The notes: generated by a model from the letters alone, not told the origin. A stretch of 64,000 bases of DNA from Erysipelotrichaceae bacterium (GCA_015059015.1 SVBG01000001.1:260026-324025), one strand, 5' to 3'. Positions 43,378 through 53,001 are shown, counted from the stretch's first letter. Program-made: numbers and translations.

Positions 43378-45828
43378 ATGGAAGTTAAGAAATATCAGAT
43401 AACAAAGATGAATTCGGTTAAAGGTATTAACCGTATTGTTAATGAAATTAAAAAGATTGATACAATCTTTAATGCTTCAATTGATAGAACAACTAAGATT
43501 TTAATTATAGAGTGTAATGCTCCTGAACAAGAGTTTAAACAAGAGAATTACTATAAGAAATTAGAAGATAAAATTTTAAAAGCAATTAGGATGTATGAAA
43601 AACATGCAAAACTTGTTAGTATTGATAATGTTGAAGTATATCGTAAAGTTCTTTATTTAAATGGACTAGATTGTGCTTATTGTGGAACACGTATTGAAAA
43701 CATTGCAAAGAAAGAGTTAAATCATCAACGTATTGTTGTTGATTATCCTACATATCGTTTTATTATTGAAACAACTGATAAAGCACTTGTTGATAACTTG
43801 GAATCTCGTGTCACTGAAATTGCTCATAAGGTTGATGAAAGAATTAAAGTTCAAAGTGCAGAAAAAGGTAAACCACGTGAGAGTGAAATTGAAAAGACAT
43901 TTAAAAAACCTCAAGTTATTGTGATATGGATTGGTATTGCTATCTTTTTAATAGGGATACTTATTGCTCATGTTTTAAAATCTAATAATATTTTAGGTGT
44001 CATTCTTATTATTATTGGATACTTTATGATTGGTCATCAAATTATACTACGATTTTGTAAGAATTTATTAAAGGGTAGAATATTTGATGAAAACTTTTTA
44101 ATGACTGTTGCAAGTATTGGTGCTTTAATCACTAAACATTATGAAGAAGCAGCTGTTGTTATGCTTTTATATCAATTTGGTGAATTTTTACAAAATGTTG
44201 CGGTAAATAGAACGAGAAAATCAATCGCTGATTTACTTAGTTATGAAGTTCAAACAGTAAAATTAAAACTTGGTGAAGAAGTATCTGAAGTTGGTGTTGA
44301 AGGGGTTTTACCTGATGATGTAATTGTTGTATCTAAAGGTGAAATGATTCCAGTTGATGGAAAAGTATGTAAAGGTAAGACATATCTTGATACTAAAAAT
44401 ATTACTGGTGAGTCACGTGCAAGAAGTGTTGATGTTGGTGATGAAGTTTTATCTGGAAGTTTAAATATTGGTAATATTATTGAAGTTAGAGTTACTAGAA
44501 CTTATAATAACTCAATGATGACTAGAATTTTGGATTTAGTTGAAAATGCTACAATTAATAAATCTAAAGCTGAAAATTTTATTACAAAGTTTAGTCGTTA
44601 CTATACACCTATTGTTGTGTTTATTGCAGCACTTATATTAACTTGTGGTGTTGTTGCTTCGTTTATTAATAAATCAGTTGATTGGACTGATTGGGTATAT
44701 GTAGCGATGGAATTTTTGGTAATTTCTTGTCCTTGTGCTTTAGTAATTTCAGTACCTTTATCGTTTTTCTGTGCAATTGGTGTTGCAAGTAAAAGAGGTA
44801 TTTTAATAAGGGGAAGTAACTATCTTGAAGCAATGTACCATGTTGAGAATATTGTATTTGATAAAACTGGTACCCTTACTAAGGGTGAGTTTAATATTAC
44901 TGAAATTGTGCCAGCTGAAGGATATCGCATGGAAGATGTTAAGAGATTATTTATTTATACTGAGTATTATTCAGAACATCCAATTGGTAAGTCTGTTGTT
45001 GAAGCATATGGAAAAGATAATGTGTTAACAGAAATTATTTCTGAGTTCCAACCACTTCAAGGTGGTGCACGTGCTGTTATTAATGGTAGTCATATTCTAA
45101 TTGCAACAGCTAAACTTGCAAGACGTGAAAAACTTACATTCCCTGAGGTATTAGATCCAAATTTAGTTGTTTATGTTTTTAAAGAAAAAACTTATATTGG
45201 TTATGTTATAGTTGGTGATACAATTAGAGAAGAAGCATTTGATACATTAAGTAGTCTTCGTCAAGGTGGCATATCTAAAACATATATGTTGACAGGTGAT
45301 ACTAAAGCGATTGCAGAAAATGTTGCGAATATGCTTCAAATTGATGAAGTGTTCTCGGATTTATTACCTGACCAAAAAGTAGAATATATGGATAAGATTA
45401 AGGAAAGTACAAAAAGTAAACTTGGTACTACTGCTTATGTTGGTGATGGTATAAATGATGCTCCAGTTATTGCATCTAGTGATGTAGGTATTGCAATGGG
45501 AGATACGGCTAGTGATGCTACAATTTCTATTTCTGATATTGTTATAATGACTAATGATTTAAATAAACTTGTTGAATTACAACATATCGCAAAGAAAACA
45601 AGACATAAAGTAGTCGAAAATATTGTATTTGCACTTGGTATAAAAGTAATAGTTATGATTATTGCTTTAGTATTACATGGAGATGCATATACAATGTCGC
45701 TTTGGCTTGCAATATTTTCAGATGTTGGTGTATCGCTACTTGCTATATTAAATTCACTACGTTTAATGAGAATGTTTGGTAAACAATCAAAAATTGATCA
45801 AGGAGAAAAAGAAGATGACGAAGAATGA
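43378..45828 (+). CDS. cadA: Zinc/cadmium-type P1B ATPase exporter
   Basis: ATP-driven exporter of soft divalent metals. Two N-terminal HMA-like folds: the first (residues 1-70) has lost its CxxC, the second has NGLDCAYCGTRIE near 98. Then membrane helices, the actuator TGES loop (ITGESRARSV), the CPC metal site SCPCALVIS near 450, the phosphorylation motif DKTGTLTKGEF near 495, HPIGKSV and GDGINDAPVIASSDVGIAMG. The CPC motif and the final helices fit the Zn/Cd/Pb group. 816 residues. Directly behind the ArsR gene; its end overlaps rimM by 14 bases, so rimM and trmD are expressed with it. Confidence 0.93.
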   Translation: MEVKKYQITKMNSVKGINRIVNEIKKIDTIFNASIDRTTKILIIECNAPEQEFKQENYYKKLEDKILKAIRMYEKHAKLVSIDNVEVYRKVLYLNGLDCAYCGTRIENIAKKELNHQRIVVDYPTYRFIIETTDKALVDNLESRVTEIAHKVDERIKVQSAEKGKPRESEIEKTFKKPQVIVIWIGIAIFLIGILIAHVLKSNNILGVILIIIGYFMIGHQIILRFCKNLLKGRIFDENFLMTVASIGALITKHYEEAAVVMLLYQFGEFLQNVAVNRTRKSIADLLSYEVQTVKLKLGEEVSEVGVEGVLPDDVIVVSKGEMIPVDGKVCKGKTYLDTKNITGESRARSVDVGDEVLSGSLNIGNIIEVRVTRTYNNSMMTRILDLVENATINKSKAENFITKFSRYYTPIVVFIAALILTCGVVASFINKSVDWTDWVYVAMEFLVISCPCALVISVPLSFFCAIGVASKRGILIRGSNYLEAMYHVENIVFDKTGTLTKGEFNITEIVPAEGYRMEDVKRLFIYTEYYSEHPIGKSVVEAYGKDNVLTEIISEFQPLQGGARAVINGSHILIATAKLARREKLTFPEVLDPNLVVYVFKEKTYIGYVIVGDTIREEAFDTLSSLRQGGISKTYMLTGDTKAIAENVANMLQIDEVFSDLLPDQKVEYMDKIKESTKSKLGTTAYVGDGINDAPVIASSDVGIAMGDTASDATISISDIVIMTNDLNKLVELQHIAKKTRHKVVENIVFALGIKVIVMIIALVLHGDAYTMSLWLAIFSDVGVSLLAILNSLRLMRMFGKQSKIDQGEKEDDEE

Positions 45829-46327
45829 TTATATTGAAATAGGTAAAGTTGTTAATACGTTTGGTATTAAAGGAGAACTTAAAATTGTAAGTGAGAGTGA
45901 TTTTGTTGATTATAGATATGCTGTTGGTAAAACAATTTTTCTTAAATTAAGAAATACTATTAAAGAAGTGCGTGTTAGTAGTTATAGAGTTCATAAAGGG
46001 AATATTTTAATTACAATTGATAAAATATATGATATAAATGAAGTTGAAAAATATATTGGTGCAGATGTTCTTGCGGATAAATTGGACGTTCCACCACTAG
46101 AAGATGGAGAGTTTTATATTGATGATGTTGTAGGACTTGATGTATATAATGAAACTGGTGAAAAAATAGGTAAAGTCGTTGATGTCATTTTAATTCCTGC
46201 AAATGATTTAATTGAAATAGAGTTATTAAATGGGAAAAAAGAACTTATTCCATATGTTGATGAATATATATTAGAAATTACTGAAGACAAGATTGTGGTT
46301 AGACTTTTAGAGGTTGATCATGATTAG
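45815..46327 (+). CDS. rimM: 16S rRNA processing factor RimM
   Basis: Assists 30S head maturation with S19. The 170-residue protein begins YIEIGKVVNTFGIKGELKI and has the PRC-barrel region DVVGLDVYNETGEKIGKVVDV and ELIPYVDEYILEI. The start at 45815 is chosen because AAGGAG lies upstream and the sequence then begins like other RimM proteins; it overlaps the end of cadA. The stop overlaps the start of trmD. Confidence 0.95.
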   Translation: MTKNDYIEIGKVVNTFGIKGELKIVSESDFVDYRYAVGKTIFLKLRNTIKEVRVSSYRVHKGNILITIDKIYDINEVEKYIGADVLADKLDVPPLEDGEFYIDDVVGLDVYNETGEKIGKVVDVILIPANDLIEIELLNGKKELIPYVDEYILEITEDKIVVRLLEVDHD

Positions 46328-47051
46328 ATTTGATATTTTAACATTATTTCCTGAAATTATTGAAGGAATGGTATCAAGTTCTATTCTTAAACGCGCTATT
46401 GAAAAAAGTTTAATAGAAATCAATATTATAGATTTTAGAGAGTATGCTGGTAATAAACATTCTACTGTTGATGATTACGCATATGGTGGTGGTGCTGGGA
46501 TGTTAATCCGTGTTGATCCAATTTATCGAGCACTTAATACAATTGAAGGACTTAGTGGTGCACATAAGGTTCTTACATCACCTAGTGGTAATGTTTGGAG
46601 CCAAAAGAAAGCTGAAGAGTTTTCTAAGTTAAACCATATTGTAATTGTATGCGGTCATTATGAAGGAATAGATGCAAGAGTTCTTAATTATATTGATGAA
46701 GAAGTATCTATTGGTGATTATGTTCTAACAGGTGGTGAAATACCTGCTGGTGTAATTATTGATTCTGTATCAAGACTAATTAGTGGTGTTATTGCGGATG
46801 ATTCTACTGTTAATGAATCATTTTCGATGGGGTTATTAGAATATCCTCAATATACTCGTCCACAAGAATTTGATGGATACAAAGTTCCGGATATCTTGTT
46901 ATCAGGACACCATGCTAATATTAAAAAATGGCAACGTTATGAAGCATTAAAAAAGACGTATATAATGCGTCCTGAGTTGCTTAATCAAATAGAGCTATCT
47001 AAAGATGATTTAAAGATGATTGAAGAGATTAAACTAGAGGTGAATAAATAA
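46320..47051 (+). CDS. trmD: tRNA (guanine-37-N1)-methyltransferase TrmD
   Basis: SPOUT knot methyltransferase that makes m1G37, needed to prevent frameshifting. Visible: MIRFDILTLFPEI, DDYAYGGGAGMLIRVDP, CGHYEGIDARV, SIGDYVLTGGEIPAGVI and EYPQYTRPQEF. 243 residues. GAGGTTGATC precedes the ATG at 46320, which overlaps rimM. A lipoprotein gene starts at its stop codon. Confidence 0.97.
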   Translation: MIRFDILTLFPEIIEGMVSSSILKRAIEKSLIEINIIDFREYAGNKHSTVDDYAYGGGAGMLIRVDPIYRALNTIEGLSGAHKVLTSPSGNVWSQKKAEEFSKLNHIVIVCGHYEGIDARVLNYIDEEVSIGDYVLTGGEIPAGVIIDSVSRLISGVIADDSTVNESFSMGLLEYPQYTRPQEFDGYKVPDILLSGHHANIKKWQRYEALKKTYIMRPELLNQIELSKDDLKMIEEIKLEVNK

Positions 47052-47509
47052 TGAAGAAAATAATTTTATTATTAGTAATTTGTCTTTTATTCATTAGTAG
47101 CGGTTGTAATTGTAATAAAAATAGTGAAGTAAAGATATATAATGATTCTACTTCTTGGAAAGAGTATTTAGATGATTTTTATGAAGCGATTAATACTGAA
47201 GGTGCTAAATATGCAGCATTTGATTTAAGAAGTAAAGTTTCTTATGAAATAGAACATTTACGTCACTTTCAAAATTATGATTTAAATAAAGGGAATATAG
47301 AGGAATTTAATAGTTATTTAACTAAAAATTATGCAAGTAAATATACAATTTATATATATATAGAAACATTAGATAATTTAGAATATTTTGATGATTTACT
47401 TAATACATATAAAGAAGTCCATATATATATAGGAGATTATGAATCATTTAGAAGTTTGGGTGAAGAATTATTCATCTTTGATTCAGGAGAATATGATTGT
47501 AATTGTTAG
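47051..47509 (+). CDS. Small lipoprotein of unknown function
   Basis: The 152-residue product has a signal peptide (KKIILLLVICLLFISSGC) with a lipobox ending at Cys-19 and a second Cys pair just after (CNCNK). The rest is a small soluble domain rich in Tyr and Glu with DSTSWKEYLDDFYEAINTEG and a C-terminal CNC. No family recognised. It overlaps the trmD stop by one base and is followed closely by another lipoprotein gene. Confidence 0.72.
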   Translation: MKKIILLLVICLLFISSGCNCNKNSEVKIYNDSTSWKEYLDDFYEAINTEGAKYAAFDLRSKVSYEIEHLRHFQNYDLNKGNIEEFNSYLTKNYASKYTIYIYIETLDNLEYFDDLLNTYKEVHIYIGDYESFRSLGEELFIFDSGEYDCNC

Positions 47510-47518
47510 GTGAAAAAT

Positions 47519-49636
47519 ATGAAGAAAATATATTTAATAATAATATTTATGTTGTGCTTATTAATAGGTAGTTGTGACTATACTCCTAGTAATAACAATA
47601 GTAATAATGATTTGTTTAACGCCTTAAAGAGTAATAATAATTATACATATTTTATAGAATATGATGATGGTGTTAATAAGTATCAAAAAGAAGTTTTATA
47701 TGATAATGGAACATTTCAAGTAATTGTTGATGATAGTAATGTTAAGATGGTTACTTTATGTTATGAAGAAAAAAGTGATTCTAGTTATATTATAAAAACT
47801 TTAAATGATGATAAATCAATCGAAATTTTAGAAAACGAAAAAGAATTTACTGAATTAAAAGAAAAATATTTAGATGAAGTTTATTTAAATGTATTAAGTG
47901 TAGTTGATTTTGAATTTATTTCATCAAAATATGTATTAAAAGATGATAGATTAGATATTGTTAAAGATAAGTTATTTGATTTAACAATTGATGGTGAAGT
48001 ATCAAATCTTTATATTAGTTTAAATAATGGTTGTGTTGGTAATTTATCTTGTGAAATTACTACTTTAGAAAAAGCATATACTGTTTTGGTTGAATTTTAT
48101 AAGTATGGTAATACGAATGTTGAAATTCCAGTTATTAGTGAAGAAAATCCTATTGTAAGAATTGTTCCATCATCTAAATTAATAAAAGTTGAAAGTGGTA
48201 CTACTTTAAGTGATGCGATATCTACTCTTTATTTAACAGTTATGTATGAAGATGGATCAAGTGATACGATTAATGTAGAAGACTTAAGTTATACATCAAG
48301 TGATTATAATAGTGAAGTTCCTGGCACATATGAAGTTCTAATAAATGCATTTGAACAAGAAGTAATAATTAATATTGAAGTTGTTAATAATAGTTATTAT
48401 TTACCTGAAGATTTAGAAACATTAAATCAGTATGCTGATAAAAATGGTGTGTCTTATGGTCTTCCTTCAACAGGAAACTCTAAAGCTTTAGTAATACCAG
48501 TTGAATTTACTGATGCTAAAGCAAAATTAGGTATGAAAGAAAATCTTGAAAAAGCATTCTTTGGTACTAGTGAGGATACTGGTTGGGAAAGTTTAACTAG
48601 CTATTATAATAAATCATCTTATGGTAAACTTAATATTGAAGGCACAGTTTTAGATGTTTATAATACAAACAAGACTTCATCTTATTATAATAGAAAGTAT
48701 AAAGCAGGAGAAGATGCTGACTATTTAATTATTAAGAGTGCTTTAGAATATTATGATAGTGTGATTAATTATGATGAATATGATTCAAATAATGATGGAT
48801 ATATTGATGCGTTATATATTGTTTATACTGCACCAATTGATTATGTTGATGATAATTCAATGTGGTGGGCGTATACTTATGAATACTATACTGATGATTA
48901 TGAATTTTATGATAATGTAGAAGTAGATTATTATTGTTTCTTTGGATATGATTTCTTATTTGAAATTCCTGCTTGTGAAAAAAGTTTAACTCTTAATACA
49001 GAAACAATTATTCATGAAACTGGACATTTATTAGGTCTAGATGATTATTATGATTATGATGATTCTAAAGGACCAGATGGTGGACTTGGTGGTGGAGATA
49101 TGATGGATTATAATGTTGGAGACCATAATCCTTTCTCTAAAATATTACTTGGTTGGGCTACTCCTTATATTGTTACAAATTCTTGTGAAATTGTTTTGGA
49201 TCCATTCTACTTATCTGGAAAATGTATTTTATTAATTGATGAGTTTAACTCTATATTTGATGAATACTACTTAATTGATTATTATTGTCCTGATGGATTA
49301 AATAAATTAGAAGCAGGTTATAACGGTTTATTTAGCACTTCTGGAATTAGAATTTATCATGTAGATGCAACACTTTCTGATGAAGAAGTATATGGTGCTT
49401 ATGAAATCTATAAATATAATAATACTGATACAGCACATAAATTAATTAAACTAGTTCAAGCATCAGGTAAAAATACAATTGAAAAAAATGAATTAAGTTG
49501 TGATGATGATTTATTTAGTTTAAATAAAAACTATACCCTTAATAGTTGGTATAATAATAAAAATTTAAGTTTTACATTTAATGCTGCAATGATATATGGT
49601 TCTTCATCTGTTGAAATTAAAATTAATTTATCATAA
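47519..49636 (+). CDS. Lipoprotein M6-type metalloprotease
   Basis: Secreted, lipid-anchored protease of 705 residues. Signal peptide ends in LLIGSC. Residues 30-200 are an unrecognised head; about 215-295 is an Ig-like bacterial domain (SGTTLSDAISTLYLTVMYEDGS...VPGTYEV). The catalytic domain begins near 300 with SKALVIPVEFTDAKA; a DSNNDGYIDALYIVY segment looks like a Ca-binding loop, and IIHETGHLLGLDDYYDY near 498 is the zinc HExxH motif, followed by GGGDMMDY as expected for the met-turn region. These fit the immune-inhibitor-A (M6) family. Start at 47519 follows AGGTGAAAAAT; the in-frame GTG at 47510 overlaps it. Confidence 0.87.
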   Translation: MKKIYLIIIFMLCLLIGSCDYTPSNNNSNNDLFNALKSNNNYTYFIEYDDGVNKYQKEVLYDNGTFQVIVDDSNVKMVTLCYEEKSDSSYIIKTLNDDKSIEILENEKEFTELKEKYLDEVYLNVLSVVDFEFISSKYVLKDDRLDIVKDKLFDLTIDGEVSNLYISLNNGCVGNLSCEITTLEKAYTVLVEFYKYGNTNVEIPVISEENPIVRIVPSSKLIKVESGTTLSDAISTLYLTVMYEDGSSDTINVEDLSYTSSDYNSEVPGTYEVLINAFEQEVIINIEVVNNSYYLPEDLETLNQYADKNGVSYGLPSTGNSKALVIPVEFTDAKAKLGMKENLEKAFFGTSEDTGWESLTSYYNKSSYGKLNIEGTVLDVYNTNKTSSYYNRKYKAGEDADYLIIKSALEYYDSVINYDEYDSNNDGYIDALYIVYTAPIDYVDDNSMWWAYTYEYYTDDYEFYDNVEVDYYCFFGYDFLFEIPACEKSLTLNTETIIHETGHLLGLDDYYDYDDSKGPDGGLGGGDMMDYNVGDHNPFSKILLGWATPYIVTNSCEIVLDPFYLSGKCILLIDEFNSIFDEYYLIDYYCPDGLNKLEAGYNGLFSTSGIRIYHVDATLSDEEVYGAYEIYKYNNTDTAHKLIKLVQASGKNTIEKNELSCDDDLFSLNKNYTLNSWYNNKNLSFTFNAAMIYGSSSVEIKINLS

Positions 49637-49654
49637 GCTAAGTTGGTGCAATAT

Positions 49655-51034
49655 ATGAATAAGAAATTAAAAGAATATATTGAAAACATAAATGGTGTAG
49701 TTCACACAACATTTAATCCTAAAGGACCTGGTGTTGTGAGACTTCATTTAATTCCTCCTAAAAAGATAAAACTTGGTATTCCTTGGGTAGTAATAATTAA
49801 TGGGCAGGATATTCTACCTATTAGTTGTGGTTGGGCGATTCTTTTAAAAATCTTTATTGAAAATATTAATAAGACATATGGTAAAGTTATTAGTGATGAA
49901 GAAATGGAAAGCATTATCGAAATAACTATTAGTAAAATGTCAAAACTATTTCCTAAAACTGATAAAGAATTGTTTAAAGAAGATTTAAGTGATATTATTA
50001 AAACATTTGAAAAAATTGCAATTGGTGAGACTCCTGATATTGTAACAGGTTTTATGAGCTTAAAAGATTACGCAAAATATATGAGAGCACCCCATAGAAT
50101 GGATTTAATGGTTAGCTCAATGTGTGAAAAAGGTCAGTGGCATTGTAATCAAAAATGCCTTCACTGTTATGCAGGACATCAAGAATATGCAATTAAAGAA
50201 GAACTTTCAACTGATGAATGGAAACATATTATTGATGAATGTAAAAATGCATGTATCCCACAACTTACATTTACTGGTGGAGAACCAACTCTTAGAAGTG
50301 ATTTAGTAGAACTTGTAGAATACGCATCTTGGTTTGTCACTAGAGTTAATACTAATGGTATTTTACTTACAAAAGAATTATGTGCATCTTTATATGAAGC
50401 ATCTCTTGATAGTGTTCAAGTAACTCTTTATTCACATGAAGAACATATTCATAATTTACTTGTTGGTGCTAATACTTTCAATAAAACGATTGAAGGTATT
50501 AAAAATGCAATATGTGCAGGACTTAATGTAAGTATTAATACTCCTTTATGCTCGTTAAATAAAGATTATTTAGAACTTGTTAAATTTGCTCATGAAAAAC
50601 TAGGTATTGATTACTTTACATGTTCTGGTATTATTATTACTGGTAATGCTACAAAAGAAGAAGCTATTGATACACAACTATCTAAAGAAGAAATAACTAG
50701 TATTTTAAAGAATGTTACGGAATATGCTCACGCTAATGAACTAGGACTTAATTTCACATCACCTGGTTGGGTTGACACAATGCAGTTAAAAGAATTTAAT
50801 CTAAACGTTCCTTCATGTGGTGCATGTTTATCTAATATGGCTATTGCACCTGATGGTACAGTTGTGCCTTGTCAAAGTTGGTTAAATAATCATCAACTTG
50901 GTAACTTACTACATGATGATTTTAAAACAATTTGGAATAGTAAACTTGTTAAACAAATTAGAAAATCACATTTAAAATATTATAATGTATGTCCACTTAA
51001 TGAAAAAACTAAACAAGGAGAATGTAGTATATGA
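49655..51034 (+). CDS. Radical SAM/SPASM enzyme, probable peptide or protein maturase
   Basis: Iron-sulfur enzyme of 459 residues. Residues 1-150 hold a PqqD-like or otherwise unassigned N-terminal region (PWVVIINGQDILPISCGWAI). The radical SAM cluster motif WHCNQKCLHCYAG (CxxxCxxC) is near 164, then TFTGGEPTLRSDLVELVEYA (GGEP) and VNTNGILL. A SPASM end has PSCGACLSNMAIAPDGTVVPCQSWL and further Cys at CPLNEKTKQGEC, which would bind auxiliary clusters. SPASM enzymes usually modify ribosomal peptides or proteins. The gene overlaps the next one, whose product ends in a Cys-Ala repeat; that protein is the obvious candidate substrate. ATG at 49655 has a weak GGTG site. Confidence 0.9.
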   Translation: MNKKLKEYIENINGVVHTTFNPKGPGVVRLHLIPPKKIKLGIPWVVIINGQDILPISCGWAILLKIFIENINKTYGKVISDEEMESIIEITISKMSKLFPKTDKELFKEDLSDIIKTFEKIAIGETPDIVTGFMSLKDYAKYMRAPHRMDLMVSSMCEKGQWHCNQKCLHCYAGHQEYAIKEELSTDEWKHIIDECKNACIPQLTFTGGEPTLRSDLVELVEYASWFVTRVNTNGILLTKELCASLYEASLDSVQVTLYSHEEHIHNLLVGANTFNKTIEGIKNAICAGLNVSINTPLCSLNKDYLELVKFAHEKLGIDYFTCSGIIITGNATKEEAIDTQLSKEEITSILKNVTEYAHANELGLNFTSPGWVDTMQLKEFNLNVPSCGACLSNMAIAPDGTVVPCQSWLNNHQLGNLLHDDFKTIWNSKLVKQIRKSHLKYYNVCPLNEKTKQGECSI

Positions 51035-52017
51035 GAAAAATAATTACATTTTTAACTTTGTTGTTAGTTATAATTTCTTCTTCGTTTTTAAATGTTAAGG
51101 CTAAATCTAATGGATATTTAGATAGAATTGATTATTATGAAATAACAATTGATCCTAATAAAGATGGAACACTAGATATGGAATTTAATATTATTTGGAC
51201 TGTTCTTGATTCTACAACTGATGGTCCACTGACTTGGGTAAAGATAGGTATTCCAAATAAGTATGCTAGTAATATTCAAGCAACTACTTCTAATATTTCT
51301 AAAATTAGTTATTATTCTGATAGTGGTTCATATATTAAAATAGATTTAAATAGAGAGTATTTTGCGGGAGAAACATTAGAGATTGGTTTTACATATATTC
51401 AAGCGAGAATGTATATGTTAAAAGGTAGTGATTGTTATTATAATTATAAACCTGGTTGGTTTGATGAAATCCCAGTAACAAGTGCAGTTGTTAAATGGAA
51501 TAAATCAGGTATAATTGATTCTAATTATATGACTCTTGAAGGTGACTATTATATTTGGAGTAACGCTTTAAATCCTAGAGAAACACTTGATATTAATATT
51601 AAATATGATCAAAGCTATTTTAGAGTTTTAAATCCAGATCTTCAATATACTGATGCATATTTAACAACAAAAGATATTGTAGCAATTATTATAATTGTTT
51701 GTGTATTTGCTGTATCGATTACGGTGTTAATAATATCTATTGTTTCGCAACAAGATCCGTATTTACATGAACGAGGATTTGTTGGCAGAAGTTATTATTT
51801 CCACAGAAGAAGATATTATCATGCAGGATATTATTCAACAGGTAGAAAAATTAGAAAACCAGTCACAGTAAATTCAAGTGGTTTTAGAGGTAGTAACGGA
51901 AGTTCCTGTGCTTGTGCGTGTGCTTGTGCATGTGCAGGTGGTGGTAGAGCGGGATGCTCGATGAAAGACTTTTATAAACATCCAAAACTTGAACAAATTA
52001 AAAAAGCACTAAAGTAA
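51031..52017 (+). CDS. Membrane protein with (Cys-Ala)5 tail, probable substrate of the radical SAM enzyme
   Basis: The 328-residue protein has a signal peptide (1-24), an extracellular beta-rich domain (25-205, with TLDMEFNIIWTVLD and FTYIQARMYML), one membrane helix (about 213-240) and a basic cytoplasmic tail rich in Arg, Tyr and His. The tail contains five Cys-Ala units at residues 293-302, then GGGRAGC with a sixth Cys at 309, and ends in KDFYKHPKLEQIKKALK. The topology puts the cysteines on the inside, where the radical SAM enzyme works. The ATG overlaps that enzyme's stop codon (ATGA) and AAGGAG precedes it. The extracellular domain recalls DUF2207-like proteins, without certainty. Confidence 0.85.
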   Translation: MRKIITFLTLLLVIISSSFLNVKAKSNGYLDRIDYYEITIDPNKDGTLDMEFNIIWTVLDSTTDGPLTWVKIGIPNKYASNIQATTSNISKISYYSDSGSYIKIDLNREYFAGETLEIGFTYIQARMYMLKGSDCYYNYKPGWFDEIPVTSAVVKWNKSGIIDSNYMTLEGDYYIWSNALNPRETLDINIKYDQSYFRVLNPDLQYTDAYLTTKDIVAIIIIVCVFAVSITVLIISIVSQQDPYLHERGFVGRSYYFHRRRYYHAGYYSTGRKIRKPVTVNSSGFRGSNGSSCACACACACAGGGRAGCSMKDFYKHPKLEQIKKALK

Positions 52018-52031
52018 TTTTTAGTGCTTTT
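52001..52031. terminator. Bidirectional terminator
   Basis: AAAAAGCACTA pairs with TAGTGCTTTT between the convergent Cys-tail and cvfB genes; the left arm is in the last codons of the former. Confidence 0.8.
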
Positions 52032-52032
52032 C

Positions 52033-52878
52033 TTATTTTAATATAATGCGATAATCTTCAATTTCAATTAATCTTTCTTTATATAGTGCTCCTACTGCTC
52101 GTTTAAATGCACTTTTACTTAAAGTAAATATTTTAGAAATATCTTCAGGTGTTGATAAATTTCCAAGAGGGATGACTCCACCCATTTCTTTTAAGTAATT
52201 AAGTAACATTTCGCTATCTGAAAGTCTCATTGTTTCTTTTTGTGTAATGGTAGAACCATTGTATTCTCCTTTACTATTTATATTAATAATAGTAAGAATG
52301 ATTTCTTCACCAATACGGTATTTTTTTCTAATCATACTTTTGTGAACATATATTACATTAAATTCTTCATCTATTGCAAGTAGACCTGTTGATGTAAATG
52401 ATGTAACATATGCAGATGTTGTATCGTTAATTTTTAAGGAAGCATTTTTAACTGTTATGTCATCACGTGAAATAATTTTGCAAATTAGTGAGTCTTTCTT
52501 TACTTTTAAAATACAAGGTAACATATCGTTAGGACGTGGCCATGCTTTAGTATTAGTTGGCAAAATATCTTTTGATAATAAAATATCTTTAGCTATACCA
52601 ATATTCATAAAGCAACCAACGTTTTCTTTAACGGAAACACATTTAACAAAACCATATTTTTTTGTAGTAATAATTGGATCTTCCATTGTTGCGCAAAGAC
52701 GATGTTTGTTATCATAATATAAAAATACTTCAACTAATTCATTTTCTACTAAGTGTCTTGTTGATTGGTTAAAGTGCATAAATACTTCCACTGGTTCAGT
52801 ATCGTTTACTAAAATATAACTAATATCTGTTTCTCTTTTAACACGTAATTTATTAATTTCTCCGATAAGTAAAGGCAT
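52033..52878 (-). CDS. cvfB: CvfB-like S1-domain RNA-binding protein
   Basis: The 281-residue protein fits CvfB/YitL: tandem S1-like OB folds (residues 1-210, with EVFMHFNQSTRHLVENE, YGFVKCVSVKENVGCFMNIG and YVTSFTSTGLLAID) and a C-terminal winged helix (TPEDISKIFTLSKSAFKRAVGALYKERLI). Staphylococcal CvfB binds RNA and affects virulence gene expression; here a general RNA-related role is likely. GAGGAGAAAA precedes the ATG. It lies on the opposite strand from rplS. Confidence 0.92.
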   Translation of the reverse strand: MPLLIGEINKLRVKRETDISYILVNDTEPVEVFMHFNQSTRHLVENELVEVFLYYDNKHRLCATMEDPIITTKKYGFVKCVSVKENVGCFMNIGIAKDILLSKDILPTNTKAWPRPNDMLPCILKVKKDSLICKIISRDDITVKNASLKINDTTSAYVTSFTSTGLLAIDEEFNVIYVHKSMIRKKYRIGEEIILTIININSKGEYNGSTITQKETMRLSDSEMLLNYLKEMGGVIPLGNLSTPEDISKIFTLSKSAFKRAVGALYKERLIEIEDYRIILK

Positions 52879-52966
52879 AATTTTCTCCTCATATAATATA
52901 TGTTTATTATATCATAAAATACTTTAAAAAAAGATATATTAACTTATAAAAATAAATGTTTAGTAT

Positions 52967-52995
52967 TTGCAATAGATGTAAAAATGTGGTATAAT
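52967..52995 (+). promoter_or_regulatory. Promoter of rplS
   Basis: TTGCAA (52967-52972), 17-base spacer and TATAAT (52990-52995). It gives a leader of about 95 bases before rplS. Confidence 0.8.
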
Positions 52996-53001
52996 ATAAA
53001 A

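Noticed and set aside
51907-51938. The TGTGCN repeat as simple DNA slippage
   Set aside because: Ala codons vary (GCT, GCG, GCA), a sixth Cys follows at fixed spacing and the tail lies beside a radical SAM gene, so selection on protein is more likely.
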